Part shown: positions 36,445 to 45,074 of the stretch, piece by piece
How positions within the stretch are numbered: the stretch's first letter is position 1
Layout of the letters: each line of letters starts with the position of its first letter
Origin: Synechocystis salina LEGE 00031
GTDB lineage: Bacteria > Cyanobacteriota > Cyanobacteriia > Cyanobacteriales > Microcystaceae
Length of the DNA: 64,000 nucleotides
Reading direction: 5' to 3'
NCBI RefSeq assembly: GCF_015207985.1
Contig: NZ_JADEVV010000002.1
Location: 84,386-148,385, forward strand
Translations under genes and position numbers: made by a program
The notes under the pieces: model-generated
Told to the model about the DNA's origin: nothing
Database searches by the model: none
What the model saw: the letters and a program-made list of their open reading frames with translations, nothing else

Positions 36445-37437
36445 ATGGTCAGTCAAACTTCTACAGCAACTATTGGATTCACTCTCGAGGACTTTGCCGC
36501 CCTTCTTGACAAGTACGATTATCATTTCAGTCCTGGGGACATTGTCGCTGGGACAGTATTTAGCATGGAGTCCCGGGGGGCTCTGATTGACATTGGGGCA
36601 AAAACCGCCGCCTATATTCCCATTCAGGAAATGTCGATCAACCGTGTGGATGACCCTGAAGAGGTGCTCCAGCCCAACGAAACCCGGGAATTTTTCATTC
36701 TGACCGATGAAAACGAAGACGGTCAACTCACCCTTTCCATCCGCCGGATTGAGTATATGCGGGCTTGGGAAAGGGTCAGACAACTCCAAGCGGAAGACGC
36801 CACCGTGCGCTCCAATGTTTTCGCCACAAATCGTGGTGGTGCTTTAGTCAGAATTGAAGGACTGCGGGGCTTTATTCCCGGCTCCCACATCAGTGCCCGG
36901 GAAGCGAAAGAGGATCTAGTAGGGGAAGACCTACCCCTGAAGTTTTTAGAAGTGGACGAAGAACGTAATCGTCTAGTGCTCAGCCATCGTCGGGCCCTAG
37001 TAGAGCGGAAGATGAACGGTTTGGAAGTGGCTCAAGTAGTGGTGGGCTCCGTTCGGGGCATCAAACCCTACGGTGCTTTCATCGACATCGGTGGTGTCAG
37101 CGGTCTGTTGCACATTTCTGAGATTTCCCACGACCACATTGATACCCCCCACAGCGTCTTTAATGTCAATGATGAAATCAAGGTGATGATCATTGACCTG
37201 GATGCGGAACGGGGTCGTATTTCCCTTTCCACCAAGCAGTTGGAGCCGGAACCTGGTGCCATGCTAAAAGACCGGGATTTGGTCAACGAAAAAGCCGACG
37301 AAATGGCCGAAATTTTCCGGCAGAAACGTTTGGCGGAAGCCCAGGGCATTCCCTATGAGCCCCCGGCCTCCGTTGATGACACTGACACTAACGATGAGGA
37401 AGATGAGTCCCTGGCTGTCAGCGCTGTGGATGAGTAA
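36445..37437 (+). CDS. rpsA: 30S ribosomal protein S1
   Basis: S1 binds mRNA leaders on the small ribosomal subunit. The cyanobacterial form is short (330 residues) with three S1 domains, at about 29-100, 116-182 and 196-265, against six in E. coli. The domain signatures are clear: GTVFSMESRGALIDIGAKT, GGALVRIEGLRGFIPGSH and GSVRGIKPYGAFIDIGGVSG. The C-terminal tail is acidic (DDTDTNDEEDES). The gene is alone, with a promoter upstream and a likely terminator at 37511-37540. Confidence 0.97.
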   Translation: MVSQTSTATIGFTLEDFAALLDKYDYHFSPGDIVAGTVFSMESRGALIDIGAKTAAYIPIQEMSINRVDDPEEVLQPNETREFFILTDENEDGQLTLSIRRIEYMRAWERVRQLQAEDATVRSNVFATNRGGALVRIEGLRGFIPGSHISAREAKEDLVGEDLPLKFLEVDEERNRLVLSHRRALVERKMNGLEVAQVVVGSVRGIKPYGAFIDIGGVSGLLHISEISHDHIDTPHSVFNVNDEIKVMIIDLDAERGRISLSTKQLEPEPGAMLKDRDLVNEKADEMAEIFRQKRLAEAQGIPYEPPASVDDTDTNDEEDESLAVSAVDE

Positions 37438-37776
37438 TTAATTTAGCTGATATTTCAGTTATTTCAGTAATCAGTGGAAATTCAATGATTTCCTGCCCAT
37501 CAATCAATAACCCTGAGCTATTCCTGGCCCAGGGCTTTTTGTTGAGCCTCCGCCAGTCCTAAGGACGTTCTGCATCCCTATTAGCCCAACGTCCTTTCCC
37601 AGTCCTTAACGGCGGAACATGATACAGGACAAATCAAGCCCTTGAAAATTGTCCTTAACCTTGCATTTATTGCTCTTCTATCTTCCCTTTTCTGATAGAG
37701 GAGCGATAAGTAAAGTGCCCTTGATATAAGCTTTTTGGCAAGTCCCATTGCATTGTTCTTGTTTCAAGTGACCCTA
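37438..37776. other. Convergent gap between rpsA and a sensor kinase gene
   Basis: About 340 bases between two converging genes. It holds the likely rpsA terminator at 37511-37540. Beyond that I see only AT-rich DNA and no supportable gene. Confidence 0.5.
37511..37540 (+). terminator. Likely terminator of rpsA
   Basis: Arms CCCTG (37511-37515) and CAGGG (37530-37534) can form a hairpin, with an inner GGCC segment, followed directly by CTTTTT. This is the pattern of a Rho-independent terminator about 75 bases after the rpsA stop. Confidence 0.5.
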
Positions 37777-39993
37777 CTAAACTGCCAAGGGGAGGGTAAA
37801 CCAAAAATGGGACCCTTGCCCCGGACTGCTGGTAACGCCAATATGGCCACCGTGGGCTTCCACAATTTGGCGGGACTGATAACAACCAAGGCCAATACCA
37901 GTCAATCTTTGGTTATGGCGGTTGCGTAAATAGAGCCGGAAAAGATGCTCACATTGATCTTTGGCCATGCCTTTACCGTTATCACTGAGGGTAAAACGCA
38001 CCATATTGCCCTCGGGTTGGGCCGCTAGGGTGAGGACAATACCTGGGGGGTTGTGGTTGAGGGCGTTGCCCAAAAGGTTGTCGAATACCTGCTTGATGTA
38101 GTGGGGGTCTCCCTGGAGAGGGGGTAATGTCTCGTCACATTTTAGGTTGAGATTTACCTGATGTTGCTCACAGGCCGATCGCCATTGTCGGCAAATTTGT
38201 TGCAAAAAAGGTTGGAGTTGTAGAGCTTGGGGGGCAAGATGGAGGGGGCGACATTCGGCAGTTTGTTCTTCACAGAGGGCATTGAGGAGGGTTAATTGGC
38301 GATCGCCACTGCGGATCAGACTATCGAGGAGATGGCGGGGCAGAGTTAGGGTTTCCCCCTCTGTGGTTGATAAATTTTTTAGCACCATCAGTAGACCCAT
38401 CACCGAAGTGCGTAGATCATGGGAAATGGCCTGGACAAAGAGAGCTTTCATTTGCTGGAGATCCTGAAGCTCCACCATCTTGTCCTCTAGCTGGGCAGTG
38501 CGTTCCCCCACTTGCTGTTCCAAACTGGCATTCAAGGTTTGTACCCGTTGATAAAGTTGGGCCTGCTGAATGGCGATCGCCACTTGGGTGGCCAATTGTT
38601 CCAGTAAGCGCACCTCGGCCTTTTGCCAATGGCGGGGCTGTTGACAGTGATGTACCACAATCATGCCTAACCTGCCGTCCACCGTAGCGAGGGGAATGGC
38701 CAGCAAGCTTTTCACCTGATAACGAAAAAAACTACGCCGCAGTGGGTCTCCCTTGGGTAATTGGTCGGGATGATGGATCACCATGGCCTGGGCAGGAATG
38801 GTTTTAATGATCATTTCCTCTGGCTTTTGGGAAGCCGCCACCTGGGTATTGATGGGGGCAATATAAGCTGGACTAGAGGACTCGGCCACCACGGCCAATG
38901 GATTATTCCCCTGGAAGAGAGCGATATAAACCCGGTCAGTCTGCAACAAATGGCGCACTTCCGTCACCGTGGTTTGGAAAATGGTACCTAAATGCAACGA
39001 CTGCCGCACCCGTAGGGCAACCTCCGCCAATAATCGTTCCCGTTCCCAGCTACCTCGCAATTGTTCTTCGGTGCGACGCCTTTCCCTCACTGCCACCGAT
39101 AGCAATAGACTGGTGGTGCCCAAAACCAAAAAGAACATCTGCAGGAGGATCATCGCCCCGCTTTGATCAGCACTTTGAACGCTGAAGGATCCATTGCCCT
39201 GCACCGTAGCGGCGATCGCCAACAGGGCCAAACCTGAAGTAGAGAGGATTCCACCCCAAACCGGAAAACGAATGCTGGCCCAAACCACAACAGGAAAGGG
39301 TAAATACTCCAACCACTGAGTATAGATAGCGCCCCGATCCGCCAGGGGAATGAGGTCATCCCCAGCAAAAATCAACCAGGCTAACATCAACAAAAGGCCA
39401 GCACAGACCAGGGCCTCCAACCATCGCAGCCGGTCAATCTGGGTTGACCAAGGCCATGTCCAGCGGCCATATCTAAGCTTGAATAACAGGGGAGTGGCCA
39501 GCAAAATGCCGGTGGCACTGCCCAACCAGGCCAAAGCCCCTGTCCACCAAATACGACTATCCCCCTGCCAGAGGGATAACAACAGCGCGGCGATCGCCGT
39601 TACAGTGGCCCCCAGCCCCACCCCTGCCAGCAAAAAGACCATGCCATCCTGGAGCCGTTGACCCTGGGGGGAAAACTCCAACATCTGTAGACCCCGGCCA
39701 GCCAGCAGCACCACTGTCGTGCTAATCATCCCTAGGGCCAATGCCAGGGGGGGATCTCCTAGTACTATCATGGGGGCAATGGTCAAACCCAAGCCCAAGA
39801 CCATAATGTTGGTGCCCTGCCACCATAGCGCTAGGGCCATACCTTGCCCCAAGCCCAAACTAAGCCATTGTTGCCCCCGGCCTAACATTCCGTAGGCTAA
39901 TGCCGTGCACAGGCCCAGGGCGATCGCCAATGCCAAAGACGGCAAAGTGTTGACCAGCCTCCGGCGTAGGGACTTGGGTAGGTAGATCAGCAT
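37777..39993 (-). CDS. Sensor histidine kinase with MASE1-like and GAF domains
   Basis: A 738-residue kinase. The first 290 residues hold about eight membrane segments of MASE1 type. A GAF domain follows (about 330-490), then a short coiled coil. The phosphoacceptor is His525 in AISHDLRTSVMGLL, and the ATPase domain has FDNLLGNALNHNPP and LTGIGLGCYQSRQIV (about 640-730). I choose ATG 39993 (MLIYLPKSLR) over the GTG at 40026, although the latter would only add eleven residues. A response regulator gene is divergent from it across about 250 bases, so they are probably a two-component pair. The signal is unknown; GAF domains often bind small molecules or a chromophore, but no chromophore Cys context is evident. 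Confidence 0.88.
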   Translation of the reverse strand: MLIYLPKSLRRRLVNTLPSLALAIALGLCTALAYGMLGRGQQWLSLGLGQGMALALWWQGTNIMVLGLGLTIAPMIVLGDPPLALALGMISTTVVLLAGRGLQMLEFSPQGQRLQDGMVFLLAGVGLGATVTAIAALLLSLWQGDSRIWWTGALAWLGSATGILLATPLLFKLRYGRWTWPWSTQIDRLRWLEALVCAGLLLMLAWLIFAGDDLIPLADRGAIYTQWLEYLPFPVVVWASIRFPVWGGILSTSGLALLAIAATVQGNGSFSVQSADQSGAMILLQMFFLVLGTTSLLLSVAVRERRRTEEQLRGSWERERLLAEVALRVRQSLHLGTIFQTTVTEVRHLLQTDRVYIALFQGNNPLAVVAESSSPAYIAPINTQVAASQKPEEMIIKTIPAQAMVIHHPDQLPKGDPLRRSFFRYQVKSLLAIPLATVDGRLGMIVVHHCQQPRHWQKAEVRLLEQLATQVAIAIQQAQLYQRVQTLNASLEQQVGERTAQLEDKMVELQDLQQMKALFVQAISHDLRTSVMGLLMVLKNLSTTEGETLTLPRHLLDSLIRSGDRQLTLLNALCEEQTAECRPLHLAPQALQLQPFLQQICRQWRSACEQHQVNLNLKCDETLPPLQGDPHYIKQVFDNLLGNALNHNPPGIVLTLAAQPEGNMVRFTLSDNGKGMAKDQCEHLFRLYLRNRHNQRLTGIGLGCYQSRQIVEAHGGHIGVTSSPGQGSHFWFTLPLAV

Positions 39994-40241
39994 CAACGAA
40001 AAATCTGACAATGGGCGACGGGGCACACTGTTTTATTTAATATGGTCAATATTCTTTCCCCCCCATGGGGATAATGAGATAGTGGGCAAATCCGCTTTCT
40101 GCATCGGCGCCCTTACCGTGATAGTAATCACCGATAAAGTACAAAGAATTGCTAAGCACTGAAAATTACTATCTAAACTTTGCCTAAACTGGAATGGATT
40201 TTACTTCCCCCCATAGGGTGAAAATCGAGCCTTGCCTGCCT

Positions 40242-40874
40242 ATGAAAATTTTGATCGTTGAAGATGATCCATTGATGCAATTAGGTTTGGAGCAAGCCTT
40301 GGGGGCCCATGAGCGCTTTGAAATTATTGGTCGAGTAGATAATGGCTATGGCGCTGTGCAACAGGCGGCGGCCCTCAACCCAGACTTGATTGTGATGGAC
40401 ATTGGTTTACCGGGGCTAGATGGTATTGAAGCCACCAAACAAATTAAACAAACTTCCCCCCAAATCCATATTGTGGTGTTAACTTCCCACACTCTGCCCA
40501 ACGAGATTATCGCTGCTTTATCCAGTGGGGCCGATGCCTATTGCGTGAAGGGGGCCACCTTGGAGCGCTTAATTTTGGCGATCGCCGCCGCCCAGGATGG
40601 AGCCACCTACCTAGACCCCCAAATTGCCCGGGTAGTGGTGGAAAATCTCAAACCGCCGGTGCCGGAAGGCCAAGCCGACGTGTCCAGCCTCTCGGAACGG
40701 GAAATTGACGTGTTGAAATTGATTGTGGAAGGAAAAAGTAACCAAGAAATTGCCCAAACTTTATATCTAAGCACCAACACAATTAAAACTCATGTACGGG
40801 GCATCATGAATAAATTGTCCGTCGATGACCGGGTGCAGGCCGCCGTCATTGCTCTGCGTTCCGGTTTGGTTTGA
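40242..40874 (+). CDS. NarL/FixJ-type response regulator
   Basis: A 210-residue response regulator: receiver domain (about 1-120) with acidic pocket EDD at 7-9, phosphoacceptor Asp53 in VMDIGLPG and Lys near 102, then a LuxR-type helix-turn-helix (about 145-205) with LSEREIDVLKLIVEGKSNQE and the recognition-helix region STNTIKTHV. I start it at ATG 40242 (MKILIVEDDP); a longer frame from 40194 adds 16 residues without likeness to receiver domains. It is divergent from the kinase gene at 37777-39993, its likely partner. Target genes are unknown. Confidence 0.9.
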   Translation: MKILIVEDDPLMQLGLEQALGAHERFEIIGRVDNGYGAVQQAAALNPDLIVMDIGLPGLDGIEATKQIKQTSPQIHIVVLTSHTLPNEIIAALSSGADAYCVKGATLERLILAIAAAQDGATYLDPQIARVVVENLKPPVPEGQADVSSLSEREIDVLKLIVEGKSNQEIAQTLYLSTNTIKTHVRGIMNKLSVDDRVQAAVIALRSGLV

Positions 40875-40923
40875 TTGCAGAAAGGGCTATAATCCAAGGC
40901 GTTTACTTTACCCGTCCTAAACC

Positions 40924-41208
40924 ATGGCCAAAGCAATCTGGAATGGGGTCGTCCTCGCTGACAGCGATCAATGTGAAGTGGTGGAAGGCAACTACTACTT
41001 TCCCCCCGACAGCATCCATCCCCAGTATTTTCAGCCCAGCAACACCAACACCGTTTGCGGTTGGAAAGGCACCGCCAGTTACTACACCGTAGTGGTGGAC
41101 GGCCAAACAAACCCCGATGCGGCTTGGTATTACCCCGATCCCAAACCGAGAGCGGAAAACATTAAAGGCTACATTGCCTTTTGGCGGGGTGTGAAGGTTG
41201 AAGCCTAA
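40924..41208 (+). CDS. DUF427 protein
   Basis: A 94-residue protein that is all DUF427 domain: AIWNGVVLADSD at the start, VEGNYYFPPDSI, and the conserved centre CGWKGTASYYTVVV followed by AAWYYPDPKP. The family has a compact beta fold and no established reaction. It begins 50 bases after the response regulator on the same strand and may be co-transcribed with it. Confidence 0.88.
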   Translation: MAKAIWNGVVLADSDQCEVVEGNYYFPPDSIHPQYFQPSNTNTVCGWKGTASYYTVVVDGQTNPDAAWYYPDPKPRAENIKGYIAFWRGVKVEA

Positions 41209-41339
41209 GCCTAAATTGTTTTGCAGTTATTAGCCGTGATTTTCACTGCATAGCCATGCACAATGGCGAACTTGTTCTTTTATGTGCTCACCCGACTCAG
41301 TTTGTAATCGCCCAAGGCTCAGGAATTTAACTAACTACG

Positions 41340-42086
41340 ATGGAATTAACTGGAAAAACAGCCCTGGTCACCGGGGGAGGCATAAGGGTTGGTCGGGCCT
41401 TAGTTATGGCCCTGGCCGAAGCAGGCTGTAACGTCTTTATTCACTACGGTAATTCCCAAGCAGGGGCCCTAGAAGTTCAGCAAGAGGTGGAGGCATTGGG
41501 CAGAAAAGCTTTTGCCTATTCTGCTGACTTAAGCGATGCCCAGGCGACCCAAACGGTTATTCCCAAAGCTCAGGAAGTGTTTGGTCAGGTGGATATTCTG
41601 ATCAACAGTGCTTCAGTTTTTCCCCTGGAAGATAAATTCCTTCAAGTGGATCTTGATCTCTGGGAATGGATTTTTGCGGTTAATCTCCGGGCTCCCTTTC
41701 AATTGTCCCAGGCCTTTGCCCAGCAGGTATCCGGCGATCGCCAGGGGAAAATTATTAACATTAATGATGCCCGTATTCCCCGACCCAGGCCAGATCATTT
41801 TGTTTATCGTTTAACCAAACGGGGCTTATGGGATATGACGGAAATTTTAGCGTTGGAATTAGCCCCCAAAATTACTGTTAATGGCCTCGCCCTGGGGCAA
41901 ATTTTAGAAGCACCGGAAGCCCCAGATCCGGAACAGTTTATGCGGGATTATGCCGAGCGCCGTATTCCTTTAAAAATGACTGGCAATCCCAAAGTTGTTA
42001 CTGATGCGGCCTTATATTTACTGCAACAGGATTTTCTCAGTGGCACCACCATTCGTTTAGATGGAGCAGAATATTTGAAGTTTTAA
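41340..42086 (+). CDS. Short-chain dehydrogenase/reductase of pteridine-reductase type
   Basis: A 248-residue SDR protein. The cofactor motif TGGGIRVG (residues 11-18) contains the Arg that marks pteridine reductases (PTR1/FolM), which prefer NADPH. Catalytic Tyr156 and Lys160 are present (YRLTK), but the usual Ser is replaced by Asp143 (NINDARIP), again as in PTR1. This suggests reduction of dihydropteridines or dihydrofolate; a generic SDR with another substrate remains possible. The gene stands alone, with its 3' end facing the methyltransferase gene 16 bases away. A HIP1 site lies inside it (41734-41741), so it belongs to the native genome. Confidence 0.83.
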   Translation: MELTGKTALVTGGGIRVGRALVMALAEAGCNVFIHYGNSQAGALEVQQEVEALGRKAFAYSADLSDAQATQTVIPKAQEVFGQVDILINSASVFPLEDKFLQVDLDLWEWIFAVNLRAPFQLSQAFAQQVSGDRQGKIININDARIPRPRPDHFVYRLTKRGLWDMTEILALELAPKITVNGLALGQILEAPEAPDPEQFMRDYAERRIPLKMTGNPKVVTDAALYLLQQDFLSGTTIRLDGAEYLKF

Positions 42087-42102
42087 GGAAGATTAACAAA
42101 GT

Positions 42103-43026
42103 TCAATAATTGGTAATTAATAATTCCTTCAGCTTGCCCCGTTTATCTGCTCGACTGTTAATCATGCGAGCAGCACTGACTCTTTCAAGACGAAAATCTT
42201 GGTATAATTCCTCAAAAAAATTATCATTCTCATCTACATTTTTAGGATCGGAATTGCTCAACATTAGCTTGGCTTTCTTGTCACTAAGTTCACGAAAATA
42301 ATTCGCCAATCTTAATTGTTCCTGATCGTTAAAATCTCCCTGAGCATAGGAATTAAAGCTAGAGGTTTTGTTTAAAGGACGATAGGGGGGGTCAAAATAA
42401 ACAAAAGTTGCAGAATCAATGAAATCATTGCTTGCCGTGAAATCGCCCAATCTGATTTCTGTTCTAGCAAGTAAGTTAGATACTAACTTAAGATTTTCAG
42501 CATCACAAATCTTAGGATTTTTATAATCCCCAAAAGGAACATTAAATTCCCCTTTGGAGTTGACTCGAAATAAGCCGTTAAAACAGGTACGATTTAAAAA
42601 TATCAGTAATCCAGTTTGTTCTATCCATAATTTGCTAACATTTTCTAAATTTATTTCGGTAATATTCTGGTTAAATTTTAGTCTCTGCTGATAAAAAAAA
42701 TCTTTCCTTTCATCTTGATCTAGACAATAATATTCTTGTTGTAGCTGGCTTAAAAAATCAACTAGATCATCAACATTTTGTTGAATCGTTTTATAAGCCA
42801 AGACTAGTTGTAAATTGCAATCTGAAATAAAGAATTTTTCTATCTGGGGATAATTTTGAGCAACGTGAAAATATAACGCCCCCCCACCAATAAACGGCTC
42901 GGCGTACTTAGTTAGCTGACCAGCGGTGATTTCTAGGGGAAAGCAATTAACTAATTTTTCAATTAACTTTCCCTTACCTCCGGCCCACTTTAGGAATGGC
43001 TTGGCAATAGTTTGCTTAACTTTCAC
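42103..43026 (-). CDS. Dam-type adenine-N6 DNA methyltransferase (orphan)
   Basis: The protein methylates adenine in DNA. It has motif I as FLKWAGGKGKL (residues 11-21), the segment FIGGGALYFH, FNVPFGDYKNP in the middle and the catalytic motif DPPY (212-215). This arrangement is that of the Dam/DpnM group, whose target is GATC. No restriction enzyme gene is adjacent, so it is likely an orphan. The gene is clearly richer in A and T than its neighbours and has no HIP1 site, which suggests acquisition. Note that HIP1 itself (GCGATCGC) contains GATC. PCC 6803 has a GATC methyltransferase (Slr1803 as I recall); whether this is its counterpart I cannot say. Confidence 0.88.
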   Translation of the reverse strand: MKVKQTIAKPFLKWAGGKGKLIEKLVNCFPLEITAGQLTKYAEPFIGGGALYFHVAQNYPQIEKFFISDCNLQLVLAYKTIQQNVDDLVDFLSQLQQEYYCLDQDERKDFFYQQRLKFNQNITEINLENVSKLWIEQTGLLIFLNRTCFNGLFRVNSKGEFNVPFGDYKNPKICDAENLKLVSNLLARTEIRLGDFTASNDFIDSATFVYFDPPYRPLNKTSSFNSYAQGDFNDQEQLRLANYFRELSDKKAKLMLSNSDPKNVDENDNFFEELYQDFRLERVSAARMINSRADKRGKLKELLITNY

Positions 43027-43064
43027 ATTTTCTAATTGACTTTCTTATCACTATTGCAGATTTT

Positions 43065-43889
43065 TTAGGGAACAACGGCCAAACGCTGGGTAACCAACAC
43101 CATGCCTTCCGGGGTAACTAGTAGGGCAGATAACCACTGGGGATCATTGCCGGCGATCGCCCGTTTGAACAAGCCACCGGCCTGCAACAATTCCAATTTC
43201 ACCTGGGAAGGATCAATATAGTTATTAGGGTCTATTTTTTGACTAAAGGCCGTGCCCGCCAGGAGGTCATCTCCAATCGGTTGGCGCAGGATAACATCGA
43301 AATCAAATTGTTGGCCCGCCTGCACTTGCTGAGGCAGATTGACATCCACTTCCGGTGGATTTTCTCCAGCGGTGAGGGTCATCTTTTCCGTCAACACTTC
43401 CTGGCGCACCAATTTGTTGTCCATAAAGGTTTGGCGGGAAGTAATTTCTCCATTCAATTGGGCAGTGCGACCCAACCAAGGCCGCTCACCCTTGATGGTG
43501 GTCAAAGTTTCCACCACCACTGCTTGCCCATCCTGTTTCCAGTTTTTCAGTTCGGTGCTGTAGGTTAAATTGCCGTAGGTTTCCCACAGTTGTTGCAGGG
43601 TTGTTTCCATTTGGTCAAAGGTCAGACCGTCGCTGTTGCTAAATTCCGGGCTGTAAATTTCCCCCAGGCGATCGGTGTTGTGTTGGTTGGCCACCGCGTC
43701 AAATTGTTCGATCAAGGCGCGGACTTGGCGCTCTGTAACGGTGCCTTGAGCAATGGTAGCCGCCGTTACTGGTATTGACCCCAACGCTATTAAACCCACA
43801 CCCCAACCTAACGCCATTAACCAACGGGCTGGGAAAAAGCGGCAAGAAGAACGGTTAAGGCGGGCGAATCCTTGGAGCTGGGAGATCAT
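43065..43889 (-). CDS. Exported protein of unknown function (NTF2-like N-terminal part)
   Basis: From ATG 43889 the product has 274 residues. The N-terminus (MISQLQGFARLNRSSCRFFP) is basic, followed by a hydrophobic stretch (about 24-42) and a likely cleavage after VTAA, so it should be secreted or periplasmic. The next 120 residues (RQVRALIEQFDAVANQHNTD to about residue 165) resemble the NTF2/SnoaL-like fold. The rest has a beta-rich pattern with VDVNLPQQVQAGQQFDFDV that recalls a small Ig-like or adhesin-type domain. I recognise no specific family. Upstream in-frame codons to 44069 lack likeness to a signal. It faces away from the Tab2 gene. Confidence 0.7.
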   Translation of the reverse strand: MISQLQGFARLNRSSCRFFPARWLMALGWGVGLIALGSIPVTAATIAQGTVTERQVRALIEQFDAVANQHNTDRLGEIYSPEFSNSDGLTFDQMETTLQQLWETYGNLTYSTELKNWKQDGQAVVVETLTTIKGERPWLGRTAQLNGEITSRQTFMDNKLVRQEVLTEKMTLTAGENPPEVDVNLPQQVQAGQQFDFDVILRQPIGDDLLAGTAFSQKIDPNNYIDPSQVKLELLQAGGLFKRAIAGNDPQWLSALLVTPEGMVLVTQRLAVVP

Positions 43890-44130
43890 ATTGGGTAAGG
43901 TTCTAGGGCGATGAAAAATGAAACCAGGGGCAGTGAAATCAATCATGTAGAGGTCGGATGGCAAGCCCCCTGCTTCCCAAGATATCTTAAGCTCAGTGGC
44001 CTTGGTCCGACAATGGTGATGGGGGCAGTTATAGGCCTGGGCCATGGGACGATGGCAAACCGGGGACAATTGCTTGATAGGATAGCGGTTAGCCCTTTTG
44101 GGCTGGCTTTGACAAACATTTAATTGATAT

Positions 44131-45009
44131 ATGGGCGTTACCTGGGAATTGGATTTTTATTCACGGCCGTTGTTGGACGATGAGGAAAAAAAGGTGTGGG
44201 AAGTACTAATTTGTGAATCTCCCCAGTCCGTGCAACAGTTGCCCGAGGATTTGTTTCGCTATAGCCAATATTGCCCCAGTTCCACCGTTAATTCCGTTTG
44301 GCTCCGGCAGGCCATCGAAGCGGCGATCACCGAAGCGGGTCAGATGCCCCAAAAGATCCGTTTTTTCCGGCGGCAGATGAATAACATGATCAGCAAAGCC
44401 TGTGAGGAAGCTGGCATTCCCCCGGTCCCCAGCCGGCGCACCTATGTGCTGGAGCAATGGTTAGACGATCGCCTAGAAAATTTTTATCCCCATCAACCGG
44501 GCTATGACCCCAAGTTGGCCTCCTCCACATCGGTGCAGTATCCAGAACTCAATGCCATTGCCTTACCCGACGCAGTGCGGGGCGATCGGGGTGACCAGTG
44601 GGCATTGGTGAGTTTAGCCGCCGCCGATTTCAACGATTTGCCCGATTGGGAGATTAGTTTTGGGGAAAGTTTCCCCCTCTCCCCCTACAATTTGCCCGCC
44701 GATTGCCGCATTCCTGGTCTGATTCTCTTTTCCCCCAGGGCCTTACCCTTTGCCGCTTGGTTATCAGGGTTGGAATTGGGCTATTTGCAATACAACACCG
44801 ACCCCCGTCCCATTGTCCGCCTGGAAACCGGAGCCAGTGATAGTTGGATTGTGGCTAACGTCACCGATAAAACCAGTGAACAGGAAGCCCATGGATTTGA
44901 ACAGGCAAAAAAATTAGCCCAGGGCATTCACTTTTTGGCCATCCAAGCCAGCCCCGACAGTGAAGCCTTTGCCGGTTTTTGGTTATTGCAGGAAACAGGG
45001 CAAATTTAG
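44131..45009 (+). CDS. Tab2/Atab2-family RNA-binding protein (DUF1092)
   Basis: A 292-residue protein with the family's opening WELDFYSRPLLDDEEKKVWE and internal blocks KIRFFRRQMNNMI, PSRRTYVLEQWL and CRIPGLILFS. In algae and plants Tab2 proteins are needed for translation of the photosystem I message psaB and bind RNA. In cyanobacteria the role is less clear but a link to photosystem expression is likely. The gene stands alone; upstream is the divergent exported protein. Identity to the family is firm, the function is by analogy. Confidence 0.9.
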   Translation: MGVTWELDFYSRPLLDDEEKKVWEVLICESPQSVQQLPEDLFRYSQYCPSSTVNSVWLRQAIEAAITEAGQMPQKIRFFRRQMNNMISKACEEAGIPPVPSRRTYVLEQWLDDRLENFYPHQPGYDPKLASSTSVQYPELNAIALPDAVRGDRGDQWALVSLAAADFNDLPDWEISFGESFPLSPYNLPADCRIPGLILFSPRALPFAAWLSGLELGYLQYNTDPRPIVRLETGASDSWIVANVTDKTSEQEAHGFEQAKKLAQGIHFLAIQASPDSEAFAGFWLLQETGQI

Positions 45010-45074
45010 GGTTTAGCTCTCTTCAAAACAAGGGCATCTCTCCTTGGTTTACTAAAAGCCTTGGGGATAAATTT

